Shown here: piece by piece, positions 41,266 through 51,746 of the stretch
Position numbering within the stretch: position 1 is the first letter of the stretch
Layout of the letters: every line of letters begins with the position of its first letter
Assembly: GCA_015491905.1 (NCBI GenBank)
Contig: WGGC01000031.1
Span: forward strand, 1-64,000
Source: Bacteroidales bacterium
GTDB taxonomy: Bacteria > Bacteroidota > Bacteroidia > Bacteroidales > F082
Reading direction: 5' to 3'
Length of the DNA stretch: 64,000 bases
Translations under genes and position numbers: made by a program
Notes under the pieces: model-generated
Seen by the model: only the letters and a program-made list of their open reading frames with translations
Told to the model about the DNA's origin: nothing
The model's database searches: none

Positions 41266-42420
41266 TTACAGCCATGATTTATAGTAATCGGGAACTTCAA
41301 TTCCGGCGGCATATTTTGTTAATTTCAATGGTTGAAAAGTATCCACCATAACAGCATATTCGTTTGTTTCTTTTTTCCCAATACTTCTTTCTACGGCTCC
41401 CGGCTGAGGGCCATGAGGAATACCCATCGGATGCAGTGTTATCTGTCCCTTTTCAACATGGTTTCTGCTCATAAAGTCGCCATCGACATAATACAATACT
41501 TCATCAGAATCAATGTTACTGTGACTGTATGGTGCCGGAATTGCCTTAGGATGATAATCGTACAAACGTGGCACAAAAGCACACATTACAAAAGCATCGG
41601 TTTCGAAGGTTTGATGCACCGGCGGTGGTTGATGTATTCTCCCTGTTATAGGTTCGAAATCGTAAATGGAAAAAATATAAGGATACAGATAACCATCCCA
41701 ACCTACAGCATCAAAAGGATGATTTGCATAAGTATATGAAAAGTAACTATCTTTTCTTTTAATCATAATATGAAACTCACCGTTTTCATTAGTATGAGTT
41801 TCCAGTTGAGGTATTTTTATATCTCTTTCATAAAGCGGTGCACTTTCGAGTAGTTGTCCACTGATATTTACATATCTTTTTGGGAAACGCAGCGGACTAA
41901 AAGACTCCACAATAAACAGACGGTTATCGTTTGTATCAAAATGCAGTTGATAAACAGTTCCTTTAGGAATTACAAGATGATCGCCGGGTTTAAATTGTAA
42001 ATTACCATAAACAGATTTCATTACACCTGTTCCCCGGTGAATAAATATCATTTCGTCTGCCATTGCATTTTTAAAAAAATATTCCTCCATCGATTGCGTA
42101 GGAGCAGCCAGAATAATTTCAATGTTATCGTTAAAAAGCATTACTTTACGACTATTAATATAGTCTTTTTCCGGTTTTACCATAAAACCTTTAAAAGCTC
42201 TGTTTTGCATATTTTCTGCAACCCATGTTTTCTTATCAACTTTTGCTGCTGACTCAGCTTTTATCACTCTGGTAGGGGGAAATTCATGGTAAATTAAAGA
42301 ATAAATACTGGAAAAACCTTCTGAAGACACTAACTCTTCGGTATATAAATCTCCATTTGGCTTAGTAAACTGTGTATGACGCTTATGAGGAATGTTTCCT
42401 TGTTTATGATAATAAGGCAT
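41266..42420 (-). CDS. hmgA: Homogentisate 1,2-dioxygenase
   Basis: PPPVHQTFETDAFVMCAFVPRLYDYHPKAIPAPYSHSNIDSDEVLYY, TLHPMGIPHGPQPGAVERSIG. Confidence 0.95.
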   Translation of the reverse strand: MPYYHKQGNIPHKRHTQFTKPNGDLYTEELVSSEGFSSIYSLIYHEFPPTRVIKAESAAKVDKKTWVAENMQNRAFKGFMVKPEKDYINSRKVMLFNDNIEIILAAPTQSMEEYFFKNAMADEMIFIHRGTGVMKSVYGNLQFKPGDHLVIPKGTVYQLHFDTNDNRLFIVESFSPLRFPKRYVNISGQLLESAPLYERDIKIPQLETHTNENGEFHIMIKRKDSYFSYTYANHPFDAVGWDGYLYPYIFSIYDFEPITGRIHQPPPVHQTFETDAFVMCAFVPRLYDYHPKAIPAPYSHSNIDSDEVLYYVDGDFMSRNHVEKGQITLHPMGIPHGPQPGAVERSIGKKETNEYAVMVDTFQPLKLTKYAAGIEVPDYYKSWL

Positions 42421-42518
42421 TTTTATTTGGATTGTTTAAAAATAAGAAAACAAAAGTACAGAAAAAGAATGATTTTAAAGGTATAAATAAAAACTTTTTA
42501 ATGGGGAGGTTTCATAAT

Positions 42519-42663
42519 GCGGCAAGGATAGAAACGGCAGCCCGCCACAGCGAAAAACGATTGGCTGCCTGCCGGAGGGTGCGACAGGGGAGCGCCCCGC
42601 AGGCAGTAACTGCCAACGTTTTTTGCTGTGGTGGCTATAGTGGATAGCCTGGTTCAGCCGCCC
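42519..42663 (+). repeat. GC-rich structured element E1 (diverged member of the E1/E2/E3 family)
   Basis: CCGCCACAGCGAAAAACG pairs with CGTTTTTTGCTGTGGTGG; nested TGCCTGC/GCAGGCA and GGGTGC/GCGCCC stems. Shares ATAGAAACGGCAGCCCGC and GCCGGAGGGTGCGAC blocks with the other copies. Confidence 0.7.
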
Positions 42664-42730
42664 AAAATATTAATTTCTTTATGGAAACATTATTATAAAA
42701 CCCGTAGGAAGAATCTGGATTTTCTTTTCT

Positions 42731-42738
42731 TATCTTTG
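42731..42738 (+). promoter_or_regulatory. -7 element (TATCTTTG) for smpB
   Basis: TATCTTTGC 18 bp upstream of the preferred smpB ATG. Confidence 0.55.
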
Positions 42739-42756
42739 CAGTTCATTATTACAAAT

Positions 42757-43209
42757 ATGAATCAGAAAAATATCCGGATAAAAAATAAGCGTGCAAGTTT
42801 TGAATATTTTATTTTAGAACGATATGTAGCAGGTATTGTGCTGACGGGAACTGAAATTAAGTCGATTAGAAACGGAAAAGCGAATTTAGCTGACTCCTAT
42901 TGTTTATTTGAAAACGGGGAGCTTTTTGTGCGTGGGATGCATATTTCGGAATATAGTTTTGGTAGTTACAACAACCATATTGCCAAGCGCGACAGGAAGT
43001 TACTGTTAACAAAGAGGGAGTTGAAAAAGTTACAAACCAAGGTTAAAGAAAAGGGGTATACGCTTGTGCCTACAGTTTTATTTTTAAATGACAGGGGGCT
43101 GGCTAAACTGGAAATAGGTCTGGCACGCGGGAAACACTATTACGACAAGCGGCAGGATATAAAGAAACGTGACTCAGACAGGGAAATAAGCCGGCATTTA
43201 AAGAGATAG
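42757..43209 (+). CDS. smpB: SsrA-binding protein
   Basis: [40 protein letters not shown]; start set at [12 protein letters not shown] (the ORF-track start at 42628 lies in element E1 and precedes the promoter). Confidence 0.95.
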   Translation: MNQKNIRIKNKRASFEYFILERYVAGIVLTGTEIKSIRNGKANLADSYCLFENGELFVRGMHISEYSFGSYNNHIAKRDRKLLLTKRELKKLQTKVKEKGYTLVPTVLFLNDRGLAKLEIGLARGKHYYDKRQDIKKRDSDREISRHLKR

Positions 43210-43233
43210 CACTACTGTTGCCGGCTATAAATA

Positions 43234-44142
43234 TTATTTTATTCCTCTTTCTTTTTTAATCAGGTCGTAGGCATCGTTGACATTCCGGAATTTTTCTTCT
43301 GCAGCTTTTTTCACTTCTTCGCCAAGGTGAGCCACCTTATCGGGATGATATTTTTTCGCCATCTCGCGATAAGCCATTTTCACTTCTTCATCGGATGCCG
43401 ACTTTTGAATTCCCAGGATAACATAAGCATTATCAGTATCCTTTACAAACATAGCTTTAATAGACTGGAAATCGGCATTTCCAAGGCCCATTGCAGCGGA
43501 AATACTATCGATAATATCTATTTCCGGTTGACTTACGGCGCCATCGGCCTGTGCAATTCCAAACAAATAATGCAACAACTGTAACCGCGAAGCATAATCC
43601 ATATATTGGCCAATTTGACGACTCACATCCACAACGCTATAATTTTGCTCCAGAATTTTCTTTAAAATCTGTATATCCCGTTGTGCAGCCTCTTTTCCAA
43701 AATTAGCAACAAAAAAATGTTTTACATAATCCAGTTCCGATTTGGTTACCTTACCATCGGCCTTCATAACTGCCGCTGTCAGCACCAGCAAGCTAACATT
43801 AAAGTCGCCCGACTGCGTTGGAATTCCCTGACGGTATGCCGTTTTTCCGCCTCCCTGAAACATCGAGCCGAGAACAAATCCCATAATTCCGCCTATAGGG
43901 CCTCCAAAAGCCCATCCCAGTCCACCGCCAACCCATTTGGCATAACTGTTTTTGCCATTTGAAGATGTTTGTTGACGGTAAGCATTTCCGGAAGCACTAT
44001 ACGGACCGGCATCCTCATTATAGGCATTACCGTTATTTGGTCTTGTTTTGTTTTGTGAGTTATTGGAATTTCCCGGTGTTTGCCATTTAAAAAAGTAATA
44101 AATTGCCATTCCGACCAGAAAAATCAAAAGAATATAAATCAT
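43234..44142 (-). CDS. TerB-DnaJ domain co-chaperone (DjlA-like)
   Basis: N-terminal TM, TerB-like helical region (LLVLTAAVMKADGKVTKSELDYVKHFF), C-terminal J domain with HPD (MAKKYHPDKVAHLG). Confidence 0.9.
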   Translation of the reverse strand: MIYILLIFLVGMAIYYFFKWQTPGNSNNSQNKTRPNNGNAYNEDAGPYSASGNAYRQQTSSNGKNSYAKWVGGGLGWAFGGPIGGIMGFVLGSMFQGGGKTAYRQGIPTQSGDFNVSLLVLTAAVMKADGKVTKSELDYVKHFFVANFGKEAAQRDIQILKKILEQNYSVVDVSRQIGQYMDYASRLQLLHYLFGIAQADGAVSQPEIDIIDSISAAMGLGNADFQSIKAMFVKDTDNAYVILGIQKSASDEEVKMAYREMAKKYHPDKVAHLGEEVKKAAEEKFRNVNDAYDLIKKERGIK

Positions 44143-44151
44143 TTTATTATA

Positions 44152-45495
44152 CTAAGAATTATCAACTAAATATTCCACCTCTTTAAATTTAATTCCCAGG
44201 GTTTCCAGTTCATCGAGAATAGGTTCATACATATCTTTATCAACGGGACGATGAATACCTGTTTTTTTAATTTTACCAGTAAGAAGTAATTTGGTAGCAA
44301 TGCCAAGAGGCAGTCCCACAGTTTTAGCCATTGCTGTTTTTTCCTGGTCTTCACCAATGAGGGCCATAGAGGAGATTATCATTTTTGTCTCATTACCATG
44401 AACATATTTAAATTCGTGTTGCATCACGAGGAGATCTTTATCGTCGGGGTCAAGCTTCCATTTTTCCTGTATAAGTTTTTGCAAAATTTGTGCAGGGGTA
44501 GCATTTTTCAATCCTATTTTCCTTTTATCGAAAACCCCCAGCCATTTTAATTTTTCGAGCACTACAGGATCAGCAGCATTATCGCAGTAGTTCTGTAATT
44601 TAATTTCAACAGGAACATTAGGCTCAAACTGCATAAACGAATTAATAAAATCGCGATAGGTCATATTTTCCGAATCCTCCATAGTATATGAATCATCGGT
44701 GGCACCTAATTTAACAAATACATTCCACGCTTTGGCATATCCGGGTCGTCGCAGAGTACCCCGGTACATAGTAGGAATATCTTTTAAATTATAAATTTCG
44801 CGGTACGACAGTGAGTCGCGATTCGGATACGCTTCAAATTCGCCAAGGTCGAGGATTTTACGAGATAACAACCGGTCGAACAACCGAAAATAAGGAATAT
44901 ATTTATACCGTCCCTCCTGAATAAATTTTGATACTCCGTTACCTGCCATTACAACATTTCTGGGATTCCATGTTAACTTATAATTCCACGGGTTGTTATC
45001 ACTTTCAGGAGCCACCAAACCACCGGTAAAAGAATGAAAAGAATTTATCTCTCCTCCTTTTTCCTTAATTTCATTAATAACACGCATTGCCGACATATGA
45101 TCTATACCGGGGTCGACGCCTAACTCCATCAAAATTGGGATGCCGGCTTTTTTTGCCAGTTCATCATATTTTTTTATCTCATCGGAAACATAGGAAGCTG
45201 TAAGCATAGGCTTACGAAGATCAATACATTTTTTAGCAACAAAATGATGCATAAAAGCTGGCAGCATAGAAATAACAACATCAGCTTTAGCAATAGTCCT
45301 CCAGCTTTCCAGATCGTCATTAATATCAAAGGTGATAGCTTTCCCTCTGGGGTTTCCGTTTACTTTTTGCTGAGCCAGTTTCTCATCAATATCGGCAACT
45401 GTAATATGCCAGTCAAACTCTTCCGAATGATCTAATAAATATTGAATTAAATATGTAGTTGAAAGGCCTGCACCAAGAACTAATATATCAGTCAT
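44152..45495 (-). CDS. Saccharopine dehydrogenase (SDH-domain homologue of AASS)
   Basis: ILVLGAGLSTTYLIQYLL, VISMLPAFMHHFVAKKCIDLRKPMLTASYV, MELGVDPGIDHMSAMRVI, GGLVAPESDNNPWNYKLTWNPRNVV. Confidence 0.9.
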   Translation of the reverse strand: MTDILVLGAGLSTTYLIQYLLDHSEEFDWHITVADIDEKLAQQKVNGNPRGKAITFDINDDLESWRTIAKADVVISMLPAFMHHFVAKKCIDLRKPMLTASYVSDEIKKYDELAKKAGIPILMELGVDPGIDHMSAMRVINEIKEKGGEINSFHSFTGGLVAPESDNNPWNYKLTWNPRNVVMAGNGVSKFIQEGRYKYIPYFRLFDRLLSRKILDLGEFEAYPNRDSLSYREIYNLKDIPTMYRGTLRRPGYAKAWNVFVKLGATDDSYTMEDSENMTYRDFINSFMQFEPNVPVEIKLQNYCDNAADPVVLEKLKWLGVFDKRKIGLKNATPAQILQKLIQEKWKLDPDDKDLLVMQHEFKYVHGNETKMIISSMALIGEDQEKTAMAKTVGLPLGIATKLLLTGKIKKTGIHRPVDKDMYEPILDELETLGIKFKEVEYLVDNS

Positions 45496-45519
45496 AATTA
45501 TTTTTTTAAGGGTTTTATA

Positions 45520-46854
45520 TTATTTTTTATTAGTAATAAATTCACTCATATATGTATAATCAGGTGTAAAAGCACCATGATATAAAATCATTCCTCTTTT
45601 TAAGGGACCGGGGATTTCCAGATTATCAAAAGAAACAGAAAAATCAGCAGTAGCCAATTGCGGTAAAAATGGCATTAAAGCACTACTAAAAGCCATTGAA
45701 GATTCACGTGGCAGTTCGCTGGGTAAAATATCTACAGCCATCACCAGGACACCCTCGCCATCGAAACCCATTGTATGTTTTCCTGTTTCCGGGTTATAAA
45801 CAAACACCGGATCTTCAATAGGAGTACCTTTAAAAGTAATTTCTACAGAACCTTCCGGATCGCATGTTATATCGCCAATAACTTCAGGAATAGAGATACC
45901 GTTATCCCATGCTTTTTTTAGGAATTTTTTTGTAATAATACGCGGATATCTTTCATCCCAGTACATACAGTTCATTAGTATTTTTAAATGAGGAATGTAT
46001 TGTTCAAAAATACCTTTATACATATCCGGGTGATGGTAATACTCTTCAAGACTAAATGAATCAGGATTTTCTATTCTTTTCACCAGGTCTTTTTCTTTAA
46101 ACACAACCTTGTAAATAAAATTTCCCGGTTTTGATTTTTGCTTTTTTATTCCGGCTAATTCCTCAGGAGAAATTTCTCTTACAGGCAGTAATTCCAGAAT
46201 CTCCTGGGCTCCTTTGGAAACATGGCCATAACCGGTAATACCTATGGTTAATGGTGTTAGCTCTGATGGCAACCCTTTTAATCTGATTTCATCTCCGATT
46301 TCTTTCACCACAGCTTTAGCCTCTTCGAGGGAATTATAATTATGTGTTTGTTTTAATTTTTTAAAAGGTGTCTCTATACCTTTTTTTTCCATTCTTACAC
46401 CCAGAGACCATAGTGAGTTAATCATCCCTGCCAAACCTGCAAAGCGTCCGAAAAATATCAATCTCCTCCCCTGTTCATCAACAATACGTTCGTAATCTAT
46501 TAAGTTAATTTTATGGTCAATCATATTTTGAAGCAAAGGCATATTATAAGGCTGGCCTTTAATGGTGTGACTAAAGAAGATGTAGGTATTACCTTCTTTA
46601 AAATAATCTATTGGCATCTCTTTAACACCTAATATCAAAGAAGCATTTAAAGGTTCCGGTTTTAGTACAGCTCCGGATTTAACATATTCTTCATCTTTAA
46701 AAATTCTCTTTTCCGATGGTACGACCTCCACTTTAAAGCCGGCATCTGTAAGCTGCTTAACATGTTCAGGAACAAGTGCGACTCTTTTTTCCATCAGGTA
46801 CTTATCTTCATAGCGAATTCCTATTATTTGCTTCATCGTTTTAATTTTTGGCAA
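45520..46854 (-). CDS. Lysine-ketoglutarate reductase-like protein (LKR-domain homologue of AASS / AlaDH-PNT fold)
   Basis: EKRVALVPEHVKQLTDAGFKVEVVPS, LILGVKEMP, YIFFSHTIKGQPYNMPLLQNMIDHKINLIDYERIVDEQGRR, GYGHVSKGAQEILELLP, NCMYWDERYPRIITK. Confidence 0.85.
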   Translation of the reverse strand: MPKIKTMKQIIGIRYEDKYLMEKRVALVPEHVKQLTDAGFKVEVVPSEKRIFKDEEYVKSGAVLKPEPLNASLILGVKEMPIDYFKEGNTYIFFSHTIKGQPYNMPLLQNMIDHKINLIDYERIVDEQGRRLIFFGRFAGLAGMINSLWSLGVRMEKKGIETPFKKLKQTHNYNSLEEAKAVVKEIGDEIRLKGLPSELTPLTIGITGYGHVSKGAQEILELLPVREISPEELAGIKKQKSKPGNFIYKVVFKEKDLVKRIENPDSFSLEEYYHHPDMYKGIFEQYIPHLKILMNCMYWDERYPRIITKKFLKKAWDNGISIPEVIGDITCDPEGSVEITFKGTPIEDPVFVYNPETGKHTMGFDGEGVLVMAVDILPSELPRESSMAFSSALMPFLPQLATADFSVSFDNLEIPGPLKRGMILYHGAFTPDYTYMSEFITNKK

Positions 46855-46926
46855 ACTTAGTAATTTGCATTGAAACCACCCAAAAAAGGCACCTCAAAAA
46901 AGCAAAACAAAAAAGGACTTTATCTC

Positions 46927-46976
46927 ATGGTAATAAAGTCAGAATCATAAATCAATAACCGGAAATTTATTACCAT
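46927..46976. repeat. Inverted repeat in divergent intergenic region
   Basis: ATGGTAATAAA (46927-46937) / TTTATTACCAT (46966-46976), perfect 11-bp arms. Confidence 0.6.
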
Positions 46977-47107
46977 AGAAGATAAAAAAACAACATTCGC
47001 AAACGATTGTGAACCATTATTTTTTACATTATTTCATTTTAAATTTTCTTTTGATGATTATTAACAATTGTAATGAAACGAACCCACTATAACTCATCAC
47101 TTTTTAT

Positions 47108-47115
47108 TATCTTTG
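47108..47115 (+). promoter_or_regulatory. -7 element (TATCTTTG) for ppdK
   Basis: TATCTTTGTGC about 50 bp upstream of the ATG. Confidence 0.5.
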
Positions 47116-47166
47116 TGCTTCCAAAAAAATGGAATAAATTTTTTAACTATAAATTATAAATAAAAA

Positions 47167-49917
47167 ATGGCTAAAGCAAAGTATGTTTATCTCTTTGGAA
47201 ATCGACAAGCCGAAGGGAATGCAAAAATGAAAAACCTTTTAGGTGGTAAGGGTGCCAACCTTGCCGAAATGAATTTAATTGGCGTTCCGGTTCCTCCGGG
47301 ATTTACTATTACCACTGAACTTTGTACATTGTACAATGATAAAGGACAGGATTATGCTGTTGATTTGATTAAAGATGAAGTAGAAAAAGGCATTCATCAT
47401 GTAGAAAACATTATGGGAACCAAATTTGGTGATGAAGAGAATCCCTTGTTAGTTTCAGTACGCTCCGGTGCCCGTGCGTCTATGCCCGGAATGATGGATA
47501 CCGTTCTTAACCTGGGTTTAAATGACAAAGCCGTTACAGGTATTGCCAACAAGTCGGGTAATGCTCGATTTGCATGGGATTCGTATCGAAGGTTTGTACA
47601 GATGTATGGCGATGTGGTTTTGGGTATGAAACCCGAATCGAAAGAAGCTGAAGATCCTTTTGAAGTTATTATTGAAGAAGTGAAAAAGAAAAAAGGCGTT
47701 AAACTTGATACCGAGTTAACTCCTGACGATTTAAAAGAACTTGTTACTTTATTCAAAGCTGCTGTTAAAAAGCAAACCGGAAAAGATTTTCCTGAAGACC
47801 CATGGGAGCAACTCTGGGGAGCTATTATGGCTGTTTTCGACAGCTGGATGAACGAAAGAGCTATTCTATACAGGAAATTAAATAAAATTCCTGATGAATG
47901 GGGAACGGCTGTTAATGTTCAGGCAATGGTATTTGGTAATATGGGCGAAAACTCCGCCACCGGTGTTGCCTTTACAAGAGATGCTGCAACGGGAGAAAAT
48001 ATTTTTAACGGTGAATACCTTATCAATGCTCAAGGTGAAGATGTTGTTGCCGGAATTCGTACTCCACAGCAAATTACCAAAGAAGGCTCTATACGCTGGG
48101 CAAAACTTGCCAATGTTTCAGAAGAAGAAAGAGCTACAAAATATCCTTCTCTGGAAGAGGCTATGCCTGAAGTATATAAAGATTTATATGAAGTTCAGGA
48201 TAAACTTGAAAAACATTATCGCGACATGCAGGACATGGAATTTACCATTCAGGATGGTAAACTATGGTTACTGCAAACCCGTAATGGTAAACGTACCGGT
48301 GCTGCTATGGTGAAGATAGCCATGGATATGCTTCGTGAAAAACTCATTACCAAAGAAGAAGCATTAATGAGGGTAGAACCCGAAAAACTTGATGAACTGT
48401 TGCATCCTGTCTTCGACAATCAAGCTATTAAAGAAGCAAAAGTTATGACCAAAGGTCTTCCTGCTTCTCCGGGTGCTGCTGCCGGTGAAATTGTTTTCCA
48501 CGCCGATGATGCAGAGGAAGAGGCTGCCAAAGGTAAAAAAGTTGTGTTGGTACGTATCGAAACTTCTCCTGAAGATTTAAAAGGTATGAACTCTGCCGAA
48601 GGTATTTTAACAGCCCGTGGCGGAATGACTTCCCACGCTGCTGTTGTTGCCCGCGGAATGGGTAAATGCTGTGTTTCAGGTGCCGGAAGTATCCGTATCG
48701 ATTACAAAACCCGTACTCTGGAAATGAATGGCAAAACTTACAAAGAAGGTGATTATATTTCATTAAACGGATCTACAGGTGAAGTTTATGATGGCTCTAT
48801 AAAAACCGTTAAACCTGAAATGAGCGGTGATTTTGGTAAGTTAATGAAACTCGCCGATAAAAAAGCTAAACTATACGTTCGTACAAATGCCGACACTCCC
48901 CACGATGCTCAGGTAGCACGCGATTTTGGAGCTCAGGGTATAGGCTTATGCCGTACAGAACACATGTTTTTCGGTGGCAACAAAATTATTGCAATGCGTG
49001 AAATGATTCTTGCTGAAGATGAAACCGGAAGAAGAAAAGCTCTGGAAAAATTACTTCCCATGCAACGAACCGATTTTGAAGGTATCTTTGAAGCTATGGA
49101 AGGTCTTCCAGTAACCGTTCGTCTCCTGGATCCTCCATTGCACGAATTTGTTCCTCATGATGACAAAGGACAAGAAGAAATGGCAAAAGTAATGGGCGTT
49201 TCTGTTGATGTTATCAAAGAAAAAGTAGAAGAACTTAGCGAAGTAAATCCTATGCTCGGTCACCGTGGCTGCCGACTGGGAAATACATACCCTGAAATTA
49301 CAGAAATGCAGGCTCGCGCCATTATAGAAGCTGCCTTAAACCTGAAAGACAAAAAGGTAAAAACTCATCCTGAAATTATGGTTCCTTTAACAGGTACTCT
49401 GGCAGAAATGAAAATGCAGGAAAAAATTATTCGTGATACCATTGAAAAAGTTTTTGAAGAAAGAGGTGAAAAAATTGACTTTATGGTGGGTACCATGATA
49501 GAAGTTCCCCGCGCGGCTTTAACAGCGGATAAAATCGCCGAATCTGCAGAATTTTTCTCCTTTGGCACCAACGACCTTACTCAGATGACTTTCGGTTATT
49601 CTCGCGATGATGCCGGTAAGTTCCTGCCAATATACATTGAAAAGGGAATTCTGAAAAATGACCCGTTCCAGGTACTTGATCAGGAAGGTGTTGGACAGCT
49701 TGTTGAAATGGCCGTTAAAAAAGGTCAGAAAACAAGGAAAAAAATCAAACTGGGAATTTGTGGTGAACATGGTGGTGAACCAAGCTCCATTGAATTTTGC
49801 CATCGTACCGGCCTGCATTATGTCAGTTGTTCTCCTTATCGTGTTCCTATTGCACGTCTGGCTGCAGCACAAGCTGCCATTATGAATAAAAAAAGCTGGA
49901 AGAAAAGTCATAAATAA
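47167..49917 (+). CDS. ppdK: Pyruvate, phosphate dikinase
   Basis: [57 protein letters not shown] (phospho-His), [41 protein letters not shown]. Confidence 0.98.
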   Translation: MAKAKYVYLFGNRQAEGNAKMKNLLGGKGANLAEMNLIGVPVPPGFTITTELCTLYNDKGQDYAVDLIKDEVEKGIHHVENIMGTKFGDEENPLLVSVRSGARASMPGMMDTVLNLGLNDKAVTGIANKSGNARFAWDSYRRFVQMYGDVVLGMKPESKEAEDPFEVIIEEVKKKKGVKLDTELTPDDLKELVTLFKAAVKKQTGKDFPEDPWEQLWGAIMAVFDSWMNERAILYRKLNKIPDEWGTAVNVQAMVFGNMGENSATGVAFTRDAATGENIFNGEYLINAQGEDVVAGIRTPQQITKEGSIRWAKLANVSEEERATKYPSLEEAMPEVYKDLYEVQDKLEKHYRDMQDMEFTIQDGKLWLLQTRNGKRTGAAMVKIAMDMLREKLITKEEALMRVEPEKLDELLHPVFDNQAIKEAKVMTKGLPASPGAAAGEIVFHADDAEEEAAKGKKVVLVRIETSPEDLKGMNSAEGILTARGGMTSHAAVVARGMGKCCVSGAGSIRIDYKTRTLEMNGKTYKEGDYISLNGSTGEVYDGSIKTVKPEMSGDFGKLMKLADKKAKLYVRTNADTPHDAQVARDFGAQGIGLCRTEHMFFGGNKIIAMREMILAEDETGRRKALEKLLPMQRTDFEGIFEAMEGLPVTVRLLDPPLHEFVPHDDKGQEEMAKVMGVSVDVIKEKVEELSEVNPMLGHRGCRLGNTYPEITEMQARAIIEAALNLKDKKVKTHPEIMVPLTGTLAEMKMQEKIIRDTIEKVFEERGEKIDFMVGTMIEVPRAALTADKIAESAEFFSFGTNDLTQMTFGYSRDDAGKFLPIYIEKGILKNDPFQVLDQEGVGQLVEMAVKKGQKTRKKIKLGICGEHGGEPSSIEFCHRTGLHYVSCSPYRVPIARLAAAQAAIMNKKSWKKSHK

Positions 49918-49940
49918 ATATGATATTCTTCTGTAATTCT

Positions 49941-49975
49941 AAAAAAGCCGGTATAAAAATTTATACCGGCTTTTT
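49941..49975. terminator. Intrinsic terminator downstream of ppdK
   Basis: aaaaaagccggtataaa-aat-ttataccggcttttt, usable in both directions. Confidence 0.88.
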
Positions 49976-49992
49976 ATATGTCTCTTAATTTG

Positions 49993-51600
49993 TCAGACTG
50001 AAAAACGACGACTATCAAATTTATAAGACAGTTGCCGTGCTTCTTCAACTAAAGACTTGGGATAACCATTAATTTCCAGTATTTTAATTGCATTTCGTGA
50101 TTTTAATATCCCCTCTTTAATTTTGTAATCGAAAGATATAGTATGCTCCTGAACTTCTTCACTAAAATGATATAAATTATATTCTTCCTTTAGTAAATCC
50201 GGGAGCTCAATATCATGGGTGCTAATAAATACAATGTTTAAACCACGATTTAACCACGATAAAACAGCTTTACCTCCTGATATCCTTTCTATTGTATTTG
50301 TCCCTTTAAAAATCTCATCCAAAAGGAATAAATGCGGTTTTCCCGCCATACTTTTATCAATCATTTCTTTTATGCTGAGCACTTCCTCCATATAAAAACT
50401 TTTACTGTTCATTAAATCATCATTTCTCAGTATAGCACTATAAATATGTAACCATGGCGCTGTATATTCGCGTGCAAAACATGTATTTAATGTCTGAGCC
50501 ATTAAACTGTTCATTCCCACAATACGCATAAAAGTAGTCTTCCCCGACATATTGGAACCGGTAATCAAAATAGATTTTTTGCTAATATCAAGTGTATTTG
50601 AAACACAAGATGTTATAATTGGCACATAGATATCTTTAAACCGCATTTCCTTTTTAGGAGAAATAAATTCTGGTATGCAATAATATGGTAAACCATATCG
50701 TAAAGACGAAACCGATAAAGCCATTTCTATACTTCCCATAAACTCAAAAACCTCTTGTAAATCTGTTTTATGGATTTCAATTCGCTTTAAACTTCTAAAT
50801 AAAGCAATTGGCTCAACAAGAAATACTATTTTAAGTAATTCAAATATAGCATATATTAATCCCGTTGGGTCACCCTGCAATATTTTACTGACGTTAAAAA
50901 CCCAAAGCTTTTTTTGTATCTTTCGTAATCTTGTTACTGACCTATATGGTATCTTATTGGTGTGCTGAATATATTTTTTCGTTATCATTCTGTATGAAAC
51001 ATCCGATAAAACAGATAATTGCGGAAAAGAATATAAATAGGTAAATACATTTTTTTTATTACTGTAATGCAAAACAGTATTTACAATTGTCAAAAATAAA
51101 AATAGCAGAACATATTGTGGGGTGAAAATTATTAATATCAAAGACAGTATATTGGTCAAAGACAGAACATATGCCAAACCCAGCCATTTTGGTGGTTTTA
51201 CTTGGTCCGACTGAAAAAGGTCACATAAATAATAGCTATCTGCATTTTTTAATTTATTTAATTCATAATGAATTTTGGTGCGATATGGTTCCTGTTTTTG
51301 AAATTCAGATACTAAATATTCAAAATCACTAAAATAGTTCGCTCCCTCCGGCACCTTACGCATTCTGTTATACATATATTGTTGTCCCACAGGACTTACG
51401 GTTCTGTCAACATATTTAAAAAGATCTTCAAAATTTAAATCACCACATACTTTTTCTGAAACATCCTGAGAACACTTTTCAGCATTATTTCTATCATAAT
51501 ACCGTCGGATTAATTCGAAAGAAAAATCTTCATCTTTCAGTTTTCCGTAATTTTCGCGGATTTTTTTCTTGGCTTTCTTCTTTTTGCTAAAGCGGTACAT
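49993..51600 (-). CDS. MutS-family ATPase with predicted transmembrane segments
   Basis: C-terminal MutS ATPase: ILITGSNMSGKTTFMRIVG, FLLDEIFKGTNTIERISGGKAVLSWL, VFISTHDIELPDLL. Hydrophobic stretch WLGLAYVLSLTNILSLILIIFTPQYVLLFLFLTIVNTVL. Confidence 0.88.
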   Translation of the reverse strand: MYRFSKKKKAKKKIRENYGKLKDEDFSFELIRRYYDRNNAEKCSQDVSEKVCGDLNFEDLFKYVDRTVSPVGQQYMYNRMRKVPEGANYFSDFEYLVSEFQKQEPYRTKIHYELNKLKNADSYYLCDLFQSDQVKPPKWLGLAYVLSLTNILSLILIIFTPQYVLLFLFLTIVNTVLHYSNKKNVFTYLYSFPQLSVLSDVSYRMITKKYIQHTNKIPYRSVTRLRKIQKKLWVFNVSKILQGDPTGLIYAIFELLKIVFLVEPIALFRSLKRIEIHKTDLQEVFEFMGSIEMALSVSSLRYGLPYYCIPEFISPKKEMRFKDIYVPIITSCVSNTLDISKKSILITGSNMSGKTTFMRIVGMNSLMAQTLNTCFAREYTAPWLHIYSAILRNDDLMNSKSFYMEEVLSIKEMIDKSMAGKPHLFLLDEIFKGTNTIERISGGKAVLSWLNRGLNIVFISTHDIELPDLLKEEYNLYHFSEEVQEHTISFDYKIKEGILKSRNAIKILEINGYPKSLVEEARQLSYKFDSRRFSV

Positions 51601-51746
51601 TGATTATATTTTTTAACATTAAAGCAATAAAATCGAAACATATAAAATTATGTTTTTCGCAGAAATAAATTATTATTAGGTTTTTAAACATCAAGTTATT
51701 ACAATACCAAAATAGCTTGCCAAACCCATGAATATATCCTACAGGA

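Noticed and set aside
41226-41312. N-terminal extension of HppD
   Set aside because: The extension overlaps the hmgA coding sequence and is not HPPD-like. The start at 41225 fits the family.
42372-42647. 91 aa plus-strand ORF overlapping the hmgA start and element E1
   Set aside because: The translation is low-complexity and runs through a palindromic GC-rich hairpin. There is no promoter or family signal.
42628-42756. N-terminal extension of SmpB from the ORF-track start
   Set aside because: The extension would start within element E1 and precedes the TATCTTTG promoter element. Canonical SmpB begins near [17 protein letters not shown].
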